This document shows, one piece after another, positions 1-6,521 of a DNA stretch of 10,884 bases (position 1 is its first letter; each line of letters begins with the position of its first letter). Under the pieces are notes generated by a model. That model searched no databases, was not told the origin of the DNA, and saw only the letters and a list, made by a program, of their open reading frames with translations. This DNA comes from Nitrospirota bacterium. Its GTDB lineage: Bacteria; Nitrospirota; UBA9217. Location of the stretch: assembly GCA_021788515.1 (NCBI GenBank), contig JAJYKN010000003.1:1-10884 (forward strand), in the 5' to 3' direction. The translations under genes and the position numbers were made by a program.

Positions 1-903
1 CTTGTCGATGCCCATGCCGAAGGCGATGGTCGCCACGATCACCGGCGCCTCGTCTTTGTTAAAGGCCTCCTGGTTTTTCTCCCGTTCTTCCGCGGACAAG
101 CCCGCATGATAGGGGAGCGCTTTAAAGCCATGGGACGCGAGGAACTGCGCCGTTGCGGTGACCGCATCGCGGGTCGTCCGGTAGATGATCCCGGATTCGC
201 CTTCATGGTCTTTCAAGAATTCCAAAAGCTGCTGCTCGATCTTTGACTTCTGCAGGACCTGGTAGAAGAGGTTCGGCCGGTTGAACGAGGCGCGCACGGA
301 ATGGGGCGTCCTGAGCCCGATCTTCCTGATGATGTCCTGCTGCACCTTGTGCGTGGCCGTGGCTGTAAATGCGGCAATGGGGACCCGGGGAAAAAGCGAG
401 GGAATGACGGAAAGGCCGAGGTAATCGGGCCGGAAATCGTGGCCCCATTCGGAAATGCAGTGCGCCTCGTCAATGGCAAAGAGCGACAGGGGAATGTTTT
501 TGAGCGTGTCGAGGAACTGCGGCATGGCGAACCGTTCCGGCGCGATATAGAGGAGCTTGACCTGATGGTCCCGGAGCCTGCGAAATATTTCCGCGATCTC
601 CTTCTGGTCAAGGGAGCTGTTCATGAACAGGGCGGCAATGCCGTTTTCCCGCGCCGCATCCACCTGGTCCTTCATGAGCGAGATGAGCGGGCTGATGACG
701 ATTGCCGTGCCTTCCATCATGAGTGCAGGCAGCTGATAGCAGAGCGACTTGCCTCCGCCCGTGGGCATGACCGCGAACACGTCCTTTTTGTCCAGGATGT
801 TGGTGATGATGGTTTCCTGGTTCGGCCGGAAGGATGTGAAGCCGAAGACCGCGCGGAGCGTGTCTTGTATGAGGACCGGGGAAGCAGGACGATGGGCAAT
901 CAT
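1..903 (-). CDS. recQ: ATP-dependent DNA helicase RecQ (3' end beyond window)
   Basis: Superfamily 2, 3'-5' DNA helicase acting in recombinational repair and stalled-fork processing. The 301 visible codons cover RecA-like domain 1 and part of domain 2. Visible motifs, in order: an N-terminal FRPNQE Q-motif-like segment (about 25-30), Walker A PTGGGKS (47-53), DEAH box followed by CISEWGHDFRPDY (145-161, the RecQ signature aromatic-rich loop), motif III AFTATAT (178-184), motif IV region SGIIYRTTRD (237-246), and motif V ATIAFGMGID just before the edge. Motif VI, the zinc-binding region and any HRDC domain lie outside the window. The ATG at 903-901 is preceded by GAGGA about 6 nt upstream, and the protein begins about where RecQ proteins normally begin. 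It is divergent from lolA. The frame is uninterrupted, so the gene looks intact as far as it goes. The motif match makes RecQ very likely; a RecQ-like paralogue cannot be excluded without the C-terminus. Confidence 0.96.
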   Translation of the reverse strand, partial: MIAHRPASPVLIQDTLRAVFGFTSFRPNQETIITNILDKKDVFAVMPTGGGKSLCYQLPALMMEGTAIVISPLISLMKDQVDAARENGIAALFMNSSLDQKEIAEIFRRLRDHQVKLLYIAPERFAMPQFLDTLKNIPLSLFAIDEAHCISEWGHDFRPDYLGLSVIPSLFPRVPIAAFTATATHKVQQDIIRKIGLRTPHSVRASFNRPNLFYQVLQKSKIEQQLLEFLKDHEGESGIIYRTTRDAVTATAQFLASHGFKALPYHAGLSAEEREKNQEAFNKDEAPVIVATIAFGMGIDK

Positions 904-938
904 ATAAATCCTCGAAAGCAACAGCAGGCAAACGTCAT

Positions 939-955
939 TCCGGTTGACTACCGGA
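939..955. promoter_or_regulatory. Small inverted repeat at the recQ transcript 5' end
   Basis: TCCGGT and ACCGGA form a perfect 6-bp inverted repeat around a 5-nt centre. It sits immediately downstream of the predicted recQ start point (about 956), so it would form a hairpin at the very 5' end of the recQ mRNA or serve as a short operator. The function is inferred from position. Confidence 0.4.
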
Positions 956-970
956 GGAGTCCATGATAAT
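944..970 (+). promoter_or_regulatory. Possible weak promoter toward lolA
   Basis: TTGACT (944-949) and GATAAT (965-970) each match the sigma-70 boxes at 5/6 positions, but the spacer is only 15 nt. It overlaps the recQ promoter on the other strand, so if both are used polymerases would compete. I see no better plus-strand promoter in this gap. Confidence 0.3.
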
Positions 971-991
971 CTTGGACTACGCTAATGTCAA
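963..991 (-). promoter_or_regulatory. Sigma-70-type promoter for recQ
   Basis: Read on the minus strand: a perfect TTGACA -35 box (991-986), a 17-nt spacer, and TATCAT as -10 (968-963, 5/6 match to TATAAT). The predicted transcription start is near 956, giving a leader of about 53 nt before the recQ ATG. This is the best consensus promoter in the window. Assignment rests on sequence match and position only. Confidence 0.75.
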
Positions 992-1021
992 TTAAAGAGT
1001 CGTCGTTTTTCGGAGGCCGGC

Positions 1022-1069
1022 ATGCACGCGGCGAAAACCATTTTACGAGAAAAGGACCTTGCCCCTTGA
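1022..1069 (+). CDS. Candidate 15-aa leader ORF upstream of lolA
   Basis: An ATG at 1022 lies behind a strong GGAGG (about 1012-1016, roughly 6 nt spacing) and reads MHAAKTILREKDLAP before TGA at 1067-1069. The stop overlaps the likely TTG start of lolA (1066-1068) in a TTGA overlap, the geometry expected for translational coupling. The peptide matches no family I recognise. It could be a true leader peptide tuning lolA translation, or a chance ORF. Confidence 0.35.
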   Translation: MHAAKTILREKDLAP

Positions 1070-1719
1070 AAATCATTCCCCCTGTAATGAAAATCGTTCC
1101 AACGTTCCTGGCCGCGTTTTTTCTGTTTGCCTTTGCCGGCTCATCAGCATGCGCCCAGCCGGTCGGGGATATTGTCGCCCTTGTTGAGAACCACTACAGC
1201 GGGTTGCAGGACCTGACGGCGAAGGTTCTGCAGAAAAACTTCCTCAAGGCCGTGGGAAGAACGCTGAAGTTCGAAGGCACGCTCTGGATCAAAAAGCCGG
1301 GAAAGCTCCGGATCGATTACACGAACGGCCAGGTGATCCTGGTCAACGGCAAGAGCGCCCTCTTCTATTCCCGGAAGAGCGAGCAGATGATCAAGAAGAC
1401 CTTTGCGGACGTGCAGCAGATGAATATTCCCGTGGCGTTCCTGCTGGGCGCGGCCCATATCCGGGACGACTTCGACGTGCTCCAGCCCGACCCGAAAGCG
1501 CCCCGCTTGCTGGAGCTTTTGCCCAAGAAGCCGGGAGCGGCCATGAAAAAACTGGTCCTCACGGCCGATGAGAACGGCCGTATTACGGCCCTCACGATTT
1601 TCGACAGGTCGGGGAATACGACGGAGATCACGTTTTCCGGGGTGAACGAAGGGGTCGCCCTTGACGACAAGCAGTTTTCCTTTAAAGCGCCCAAGGGAAC
1701 GGAAGTTATAGAAGAGTAG
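1066..1719 (+). CDS. lolA: Outer-membrane lipoprotein carrier protein LolA
   Basis: Periplasmic chaperone that takes lipoproteins from the inner-membrane LolCDE exporter and passes them to the outer membrane. The N-terminus is a Sec signal peptide: Lys, a hydrophobic stretch (FLAAFFLFAFAG), then a signal peptidase I site at ACA before QPVGD. The mature part is about 190 residues, typical for LolA. It shows the family's incomplete beta-barrel pattern, including FEGTLWIKKPGKLRIDY followed by ILVNGKSALFYS, and the late segment LVLTADENGRITALTIFD. The start is uncertain. TTG at 1066 has AAGGA 9 nt upstream; ATG at 1087 gives a shorter signal peptide but lacks a Shine-Dalgarno. An in-frame ATG at 985 would put an atypical charged stretch before the signal peptide and is disfavoured. 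The codons after the two candidate starts are near-duplicates (see findings). The gene appears monocistronic, ending before a terminator. Confidence 0.92.
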   Translation: MKIIPPVMKIVPTFLAAFFLFAFAGSSACAQPVGDIVALVENHYSGLQDLTAKVLQKNFLKAVGRTLKFEGTLWIKKPGKLRIDYTNGQVILVNGKSALFYSRKSEQMIKKTFADVQQMNIPVAFLLGAAHIRDDFDVLQPDPKAPRLLELLPKKPGAAMKKLVLTADENGRITALTIFDRSGNTTEITFSGVNEGVALDDKQFSFKAPKGTEVIEE

Positions 1720-1791
1720 TTCGAGGAGCAATTAAAAATTAGGAATTACGAAGTAGACAATTAAGCAAAAAATCGTGCCTCATGTTTAGAC

Positions 1792-1901
1792 GTCATTCCG
1801 GCCTGTCCGGAATCCTTCTTTTTTTCAGAATGATGTGCTGGAAAGCGATTCTCGATCGCCCCTATTTGTGCTGAACGCTCGTTATCACAAGCGAGAATGA
1901 C
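1792..1901. repeat. 110-bp intergenic repeat-like element with GTCATTC/GAATGAC ends
   Basis: The segment begins GTCATTCCGGCCTGT (1792-1806) and ends ACAAGCGAGAATGAC (1887-1901). The reverse complement of the right end matches the left end at 12 of 15 positions, with the outer 7 perfect. Each end also contains its own small hairpin. No coding capacity and no clear target-site duplication are visible. The look is that of short dispersed GTCATTC-type intergenic repeats; copy number elsewhere cannot be judged here. Confidence 0.5.
1795..1825 (+). terminator. Rho-independent terminator after lolA
   Basis: A perfect 7-bp stem ATTCCGG/CCGGAAT (1795-1801 with 1807-1813) with a 5-nt loop is followed by CCTTC and a run of seven T (1819-1825). 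It lies about 75 nt past the lolA stop and before yajQ, so it would separate the two transcripts. It is built from the left end of the repeat-like element. Confidence 0.7.
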
Positions 1902-1949
1902 GGCTTTCTGATACCACAAATATTCACTTTCAAACAACCGGAGGTTATC

Positions 1950-2447
1950 ATGGCTGCAGAGAATTCATTTGATGTCGTTTCCAAGATCGACATGGCCGAG
2001 GTGACGAACGCGGTGACGCAGACCCTGAAGGAGATCGGCCAGCGCTTCGATTTCAAGGGCAGCAAATCGAACATCACCCAGGAAAAGGACGCGCTCGTGG
2101 TGGTGTCCGACGACGAGTACAAGCTGAAGAGCGTCATCGACATCCTGCAGAACAAGCTTGTAAAGCGCGGCGTGCCGATCAAAAACGTGTCCTACGGCAA
2201 GGTGGAGGCAGCGCTTGCGGGCACGGTCCGCCAGCGCCTGACGCTCCAGCAGGGCATCCCCACGGACAAGGCCAAGGAGATCGTGAAGGCGATCAAGGAT
2301 GCCAAGCTCAAGGTGCAGGCGTCGATCCAGGCGGAGCAGGTGCGCGTTTCCGGAAAGAGCAGGGACGATCTCCAGTCGGTCATTGCGCTCTTGAAAGGCA
2401 AGGATTTCGGCATCGAACTGCAGTTCGACAATTACCGCAGCACGTAA
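1950..2447 (+). CDS. yajQ: YajQ family nucleotide-binding protein (DUF520)
   Basis: A small cytosolic protein with two ferredoxin-like folds. In Xanthomonas a YajQ homologue is an established cyclic-di-GMP-binding effector; other members bind RNA or nucleotides. The 165-residue length fits the family (about 160-165). Diagnostic segments: the N-terminal [17 protein letters not shown], the strand-helix [11 protein letters not shown] near residue 32-42, the centre [17 protein letters not shown] (about 69-85), and the C-terminal [19 protein letters not shown] with the closing LQFDNYR. The ATG at 1950 has a textbook CCGGAGG 7 nt upstream. It is flanked by intergenic DNA on both sides and so is probably transcribed alone, though no convincing promoter was seen. 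Next to a chemosensory cluster, a c-di-GMP link is possible but only an inference. Confidence 0.95.
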   Translation: MAAENSFDVVSKIDMAEVTNAVTQTLKEIGQRFDFKGSKSNITQEKDALVVVSDDEYKLKSVIDILQNKLVKRGVPIKNVSYGKVEAALAGTVRQRLTLQQGIPTDKAKEIVKAIKDAKLKVQASIQAEQVRVSGKSRDDLQSVIALLKGKDFGIELQFDNYRST

Positions 2448-2625
2448 TCCGCATTCACGAAGGACGGACAGCGCGGCCGCATGGCCCGGTGCCAGGAATT
2501 CCCGGAATAGGAGGCTCTGGTCATGCCCTTCTCAGCCTTTGTTTTTTGAGTTTCCCTAGCTGTCCCGAACGCGAGCAAAACCGGCCCCATCACACCCAAA
2601 ACCCATTCTAACTGATGAATTAACC

Positions 2626-2653
2626 TTGCATTTTTCGTTCAAACTGTTATAAT
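2626..2653 (+). promoter_or_regulatory. Extended -10 promoter for the chemosensory cluster
   Basis: A perfect TATAAT at 2648-2653 is preceded by TG one base upstream (TGTTATAAT, an extended -10). The -35 candidate TTGCAT (2626-2631) with a 16-nt spacer is weak, as is common with extended -10 promoters. The start would fall near 2660, leaving a short leader of about 25 nt before the PATAN-GAF gene. The rest of the 2448-2683 gap holds no gene I can support and no clear terminator for yajQ. Confidence 0.7.
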
Positions 2654-2683
2654 TTCGACGATTATGCTTATTAGGGAGAATGC

Positions 2684-3856
2684 ATGAGCCTCGTCGGCAG
2701 GCTGGAAGATCTCGCGCTGCCTGATATCTTCCAGATTATCAGTCTGAGCAAAAAAACGGGCACCTTGGTTGTGCGCAGCCGGAAAGGGACCGGCATGGTT
2801 GTTTTCAAGGACGGCCAGGTCATTCAGGCCGCGAGCGACAGCATCCGGGACTCCCTCGGGAATATTCTCGTTTCCCAGGGGATGCTGGCCGAGGCGTCAT
2901 TGTCCCGGGCATTGTCGCTGCAGAAGCGGGAGGCCGACAAACCTCTCGGCATGATCCTGGTTGAAATGGGAGCGGTGTCCGCGCAGACGCTCGAAGGCGT
3001 GGTCCGGAAGCAGATCGAGGAGATCATCTACGACCTGCTTGCCTGGGAGGAAGGGTTCTTCAACTTCGAACTCGGCGAGATCGCGCCAAAAGATACGATC
3101 GAGATCGATACGCAGGAGTTCCTCCTGAAGTCGGGGATCAGCGCCGAATATCTGCTCATGGAAGGCACGCGGCTCCTCGATGAAAAACGGCAGGTCGAGC
3201 GAAAAGCGGGCGGAGCTCCCCGCCCCGCCCCAACGGCCCCGCAGCCGCCCAAGCAGCCGGTCACCCACCATCCCAGCTTTGAACCGGCCAAAGAAGAGTT
3301 CCGCACCAAGATCGAGAAAGAAGAGCCCCGGCGCGAACTCACCGCGCTCAAGTCCATGTTCGACGAACTCCGTTTCCCGACCGCAACGGCCGAGGTGACG
3401 CTCCTGATCCTCCGCTATGCCAGCGAGGTCGTGAACCGCGCCATTCTGTTCATGGTGAAAAAAGACGAGGTCCGCGGACTCGGCCAGTTCGGGATCGAGC
3501 TCAGAAGCAAATCCGCCGACCAGGTCGTTCGAAATATCAAGATCCCGCTGAACCAACCCTCCCTGTTCCTCACGGTGATAGATTCGAGGCGCAGCTACAC
3601 GGGCGCCCTGGAGCAGAACGAGTGCAATAACTATCTTGCAACCGAACTCGGGGGCGACATGCCCGATACCGTCCTTGCAATACCGCTCATCGTGGATGGC
3701 AAGATTGCCCTGGTCGTGTACGGAGACAACCTGCCCGACCGAAAACCCATTCGCGGCGTGGAAACGCTCGAGATCTTCATGAACCAGGCGGGCATGGCCC
3801 TGGAAAAGGCGCTGCTCGAAAAGCGGATTGCCGAACTGCAGAAGGAGAAGCGATGA
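2684..3856 (+). CDS. PATAN (DUF4388) - GAF-like domain protein
   Basis: A 390-residue cytosolic regulatory protein with no signal peptide or membrane segment. Residues about 1-165 match the DUF4388/PATAN (PatA N-terminal) domain: the opening LVGRLEDLALPDIFQIIS, then SKKTGTLVV, VFKDGQVIQA, and the helical LGMILVEMGAVS and DLLAWEEGFFNFE segments. Residues about 178-205 form a Pro/Ala-rich linker, followed by a charged helix. Residues about 225-380 look GAF-like, with the family's typical ending in which a helix (LEIFMNQAGMALEKALL) runs into a short coiled coil. The ATG at 2684 has AGGGAG 5 nt upstream. The stop overlaps the cheY start by ATGA, so translation is probably coupled and the products are likely made in matched amounts. 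In cyanobacteria PATAN domains are fused to receiver domains in pilus-motility regulators; here they are adjacent genes. The GAF ligand is unknown. Confidence 0.85.
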   Translation: MSLVGRLEDLALPDIFQIISLSKKTGTLVVRSRKGTGMVVFKDGQVIQAASDSIRDSLGNILVSQGMLAEASLSRALSLQKREADKPLGMILVEMGAVSAQTLEGVVRKQIEEIIYDLLAWEEGFFNFELGEIAPKDTIEIDTQEFLLKSGISAEYLLMEGTRLLDEKRQVERKAGGAPRPAPTAPQPPKQPVTHHPSFEPAKEEFRTKIEKEEPRRELTALKSMFDELRFPTATAEVTLLILRYASEVVNRAILFMVKKDEVRGLGQFGIELRSKSADQVVRNIKIPLNQPSLFLTVIDSRRSYTGALEQNECNNYLATELGGDMPDTVLAIPLIVDGKIALVVYGDNLPDRKPIRGVETLEIFMNQAGMALEKALLEKRIAELQKEKR

Positions 3857-4224
3857 AGCATGTGCTTATCGTCGAAGATTCCAAAGCCATTCGTTCCATG
3901 ATCCGCGTGGCGCTTGAGGAGGCGGGAGGATTTATCGTGGTAGAGGCCGGCAACGGCTTCGAAGCGCTCAAAGCGCTCCCGGCGCAGCCCCTGGACCTGA
4001 TCATCACCGACATCAACATGCCCGACATCAACGGCCTGGAGCTCATCGGCTACGTGAAATCCAACCCGGCGTACAGCTCGATCCCGCTCATCATCGTGAG
4101 TACGGAAAAATCGGAAGAAGACAAGAAGCGCGGCCTCTCCCTCGGGGCTTCCGGCTATGTGGTCAAGCCGTTCAAGAAGGAAGACCTCATGAGCGCGGTC
4201 GGGAAGGCGCTGGAGGGGAAATGA
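3853..4224 (+). CDS. CheY-like single-domain response regulator
   Basis: A stand-alone receiver domain of 123 residues, the standard CheY size, without an output domain. The acidic pair E8-D9 (IVEDS) and the phospho-acceptor D53 (ITDINMP) are present. So are the switch hydroxyl residue in IIVSTEK (S83/T84) and the conserved K105 in VVKPF. All residues needed for phosphorylation are therefore there. The ATG at 3853 overlaps the upstream stop (ATGA), with GAAGGAGAAG just upstream as ribosome site. It probably receives phosphate from the downstream CheA and acts by protein contact, either with a motility motor or with the PATAN-GAF protein. I leave the gene symbol empty because many such receivers are not flagellar CheY. 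A 109-bp repeat element separates it from cheA. Confidence 0.94.
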   Translation: MKHVLIVEDSKAIRSMIRVALEEAGGFIVVEAGNGFEALKALPAQPLDLIITDINMPDINGLELIGYVKSNPAYSSIPLIIVSTEKSEEDKKRGLSLGASGYVVKPFKKEDLMSAVGKALEGK

Positions 4225-4236
4225 CGGGTATTACGG

Positions 4237-4482
4237 ATTTCGGATTGCGGAATGGGGCAATGATGATCTCGTAAAAAGTCGGATTTAACCGCAGAGCCGC
4301 AGAGAACGCCGAGAGAACCATTCAATTTGTAAAGTCTTTTTCTCTGCGCCTCCGCGGTGGATTTTGACTTTTTACGAATGTATCAATGATGGTTCGCAAT
4401 CAGCTGATTCGCACCAAATTCGCAATCCGTTTACGCCCGCGCCTACAAGCGCCTAGCGCGAGTGCAGGGTGCAATCCGAAAT
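4237..4482. repeat. Outer inverted repeat enclosing the MITE-like element
   Basis: ATTTCGGATTGC (4237-4248) and GCAATCCGAAAT (4471-4482) are perfect 12-bp inverted copies. A third, shorter copy, ATTCGCAATCCG (4418-4429), is also inverted relative to the left one. The right copy contains the codons just after a GTG at 4469 that could otherwise be taken as the cheA start, which argues that those bases are repeat-derived. Confidence 0.5.
4269..4377. repeat. 109-bp MITE-like inverted-repeat element between cheY and cheA
   Basis: The ends are a perfect 12-bp inverted repeat, TCGTAAAAAGTC (4269-4280) and GACTTTTTACGA (4366-4377). The arms continue to pair inward (31 of 38 positions, 4269-4306 against 4377-4340), with a CGCAGAGAA block in each arm and a loop of about 33 nt. 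It is non-coding. An 8-bp direct repeat CAATGATG lies just outside both ends (4258-4265 and 4384-4391), 3 nt from the left end and 6 nt from the right, which could be a slightly displaced target duplication or chance. As RNA it would fold into a long stem with a T-rich 3' side, and may attenuate transcription into cheA. Confidence 0.7.
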
Positions 4483-4486
4483 TGAT

Positions 4487-6490
4487 ATGTCAAAAACCGA
4501 TCGTCCCATAAAAGAGTTTCTCGCTGAAGCCGAAGATATTCTGGAATCGGCGAACCAGGCGCTGCTCGCGCTCGATTCCGGCCAGGCCGCGGGCCGCATC
4601 GACCCCGATACGGTGAATTCCCTGTTTCGCGCCATCCATTCCTTCAAAGGACTGGCGGGCATGTTCGAGCTCAAGGAACCGTCGGAGCTGTCGCATAAAC
4701 TCGAGTTCCTGCTCGATGAGCTCCGCCTCGGGAAGGTCGGACTCGGCCGCGAAGCTTTCGATGTCCTGGCGGACACCGTGGCCCAGCTCGGCAGGCTGGT
4801 GCAGCAAGCGGGCACGTCGCAGCCCTTTGAAGAGGTGACGGAGACCCGGGAGCGGATCGACGGCATTCTGCGGGCAAAGCCGTCCGCAGCGGGCGAGAGA
4901 ACGCTTGCCGAACAGATCAGCCTGGACCGCGGCATCCTGCAGGTCCTGACCGAGTACGAGGAACACCGCCTCCGGGAATGCATCCGGGAGCAAAAAAACT
5001 TTTTCCTGCTCAAGGCCGACTTCGATCTTTCCGATTTCGAAACGGCCATCAAGGACCTGAATGCCGCGCTCAAGAAGCACGGCGAGATCATCTGCACGCT
5101 GCCCACCGCGGGCGGGGGGGCCGGCATCAGCTTTACGATCGTGGTCGGGACAACGGAAGACCGGGCGGCGCTCGCTGCGGCGATCACGGCGCCCCGCGTG
5201 TCGATCGAGAAGATCGCGTACGCGGACAGCCGGAAATCCGAAGAGCCGAAAGCCGAGGCCGGGGCGCTCCGGTCCGTAAGCAATACCGTGCGGGTGGACA
5301 TTTACAAGCTTGACAATCTCATGAACATCGTCGGCGAGATGCATTTGCTCAAGAACGTCATCGGCAGGATCGGGAAAGAGCTCCGGGCCCTGCAGGGCTT
5401 CACCGGCGTCTCCGCCGATCTGCACAAGGCGCACCGCAGCCTTGAACGGAGGCTGAACGAGCTCCAGGAAGGCATCCTCGAGGTGAGGATGGTCCCCATC
5501 GGCCAGATCTTTACGCGCCTTTCCCAGATGGTTCGCAAATACGCGAAAGAAGCGGGCAAGGAGATCGAACTTGAACTCCAGGGCGAGGAAACGGAGCTCG
5601 ACAAGCTGATGATCGAGGACCTTGCCGATCCGCTGATGCATCTCATCAGGAACGCGATCGATCACGGCATCGAATTCCCCGATGACCGGCGGCGGCTGGG
5701 CAAGCCGGAACAGGGGACCGTGAGGCTCACCGCCTCGCCCCGGGGCAACCGCGTGGTCATCACGATCGAGGATGACGGCGGCGGCATCGACGCCGCGAAG
5801 ATCCTGGCCAAGGGCGTGGAAAAAGGGCTGCTTCCCCCCAACCATGGACTGGACCTCGAGCGCGACCGCAAGGACATTCTCGATCTGATCTTCCTTCCGG
5901 GCTTCACGACGCGCGAGACCGTGACGGAGCTTTCGGGACGCGGTGTGGGCATGGATGTGGTGAAACGGAACGTCTCGAAACTGTCCGGCATGATCGATAT
6001 CCTGACGGAGCCCGGGCAGGGAACGGTCTTCACGCTCACGCTTCCCATCACCCTCGCGATCATCAAGGCGCTGATCGTCGAGGCCGGCGGCCAGCTTTTT
6101 GCCATACCGCTCGGCTCGGTGCTCGAGATCCTGCAGTCGTCGTCGGACCAGGTGGAGACCGTGGAGGGGCGCGAAGTGATGGCGGTGCGGGAAGACACCG
6201 TGCCGCTGCTCCGGGTCGCGAAAGTGTTCAACCTGGCGGTGAATCACCGGCGCGGCGCATTCTATGTCATTCTCGTCGGGCTCGCCGAACGGCGGCTCGG
6301 CATCATCGTCGAGAACCTCCGGGACCAGCAGGAGATCGTGATTAAACCCCTCGGGAAAAGACTGTCCGACATTCCGGGCATCTCCGGGGCGACCGAGCTG
6401 GGCGACCGCAAGGGCGTGGTCCTGGTGCTCGATGTGGAATCGCTCATCGAGGGGACGTTGAAAAAAACCGTCGTTTCGACGATAAAATAA
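4487..6490 (+). CDS. cheA: Chemotaxis histidine kinase CheA
   Basis: Cytosolic histidine autokinase at the centre of the chemosensory array. From the ATG at 4487 (667 residues): an Hpt/P1 domain with phospho-accepting H51 in RAIHSFKG; a middle region (about 140-245, EYEEHRLRE through FDLSDFE) that probably serves as the P2-like receiver-docking part; the dimerisation helices (about 265-335); and the HATPase domain with N box LIRNAIDHGIE, G1 DDGGGID (429-435), F box FLPGF (469-473) and G2 GRGVGMD (484-490). A CheW-like P5 domain occupies about 525-660. All catalytic motifs are intact and there is a single Hpt and no fused receiver. The start is uncertain: GTG at 4469 adds six residues but lies at the repeat edge, and neither start has a good Shine-Dalgarno. 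A G7 run lies at 5114-5120 within the middle region. It lies upstream of the ATPase and CheW genes on the same strand. Confidence 0.95.
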   Translation: MSKTDRPIKEFLAEAEDILESANQALLALDSGQAAGRIDPDTVNSLFRAIHSFKGLAGMFELKEPSELSHKLEFLLDELRLGKVGLGREAFDVLADTVAQLGRLVQQAGTSQPFEEVTETRERIDGILRAKPSAAGERTLAEQISLDRGILQVLTEYEEHRLRECIREQKNFFLLKADFDLSDFETAIKDLNAALKKHGEIICTLPTAGGGAGISFTIVVGTTEDRAALAAAITAPRVSIEKIAYADSRKSEEPKAEAGALRSVSNTVRVDIYKLDNLMNIVGEMHLLKNVIGRIGKELRALQGFTGVSADLHKAHRSLERRLNELQEGILEVRMVPIGQIFTRLSQMVRKYAKEAGKEIELELQGEETELDKLMIEDLADPLMHLIRNAIDHGIEFPDDRRRLGKPEQGTVRLTASPRGNRVVITIEDDGGGIDAAKILAKGVEKGLLPPNHGLDLERDRKDILDLIFLPGFTTRETVTELSGRGVGMDVVKRNVSKLSGMIDILTEPGQGTVFTLTLPITLAIIKALIVEAGGQLFAIPLGSVLEILQSSSDQVETVEGREVMAVREDTVPLLRVAKVFNLAVNHRRGAFYVILVGLAERRLGIIVENLRDQQEIVIKPLGKRLSDIPGISGATELGDRKGVVLVLDVESLIEGTLKKTVVSTIK

Positions 6491-6521
6491 GGGCGCAGGT
6501 GTGGAGCGGGGCGGGGGGGCT

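Noticed and set aside
301..966. 221-codon plus-strand frame across recQ
   Set aside because: The opposite strand encodes continuous RecQ motifs from 903 to the window edge; the plus-strand product resembles nothing.
963..995. 10-codon ORF (MIILDYANVN) behind GGAGGAG
   Set aside because: The ribosome site is good, but the ORF coincides almost exactly with the minus-strand recQ promoter boxes and has no lolA overlap, so chance is the simpler explanation.
2523..2549. 8-codon ORF (MPFSAFVF) behind AGGAGG in the yajQ-PATAN gap
   Set aside because: Too short to support; it lies upstream of the promoter assigned to the cluster, so it would not be in that leader.
2461..2549. Possible terminator after yajQ (GC-rich segment followed by TTTGTTTTTT)
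   Set aside because: I could not pair a convincing stem next to the T-run.
4490..6247. 585-codon open frame antisense to cheA
   Set aside because: CheA on the plus strand has every kinase motif intact. The antisense translation is low-complexity His/Arg/Asp-rich with no recognisable domain, as expected from the complement of GC-rich codons.
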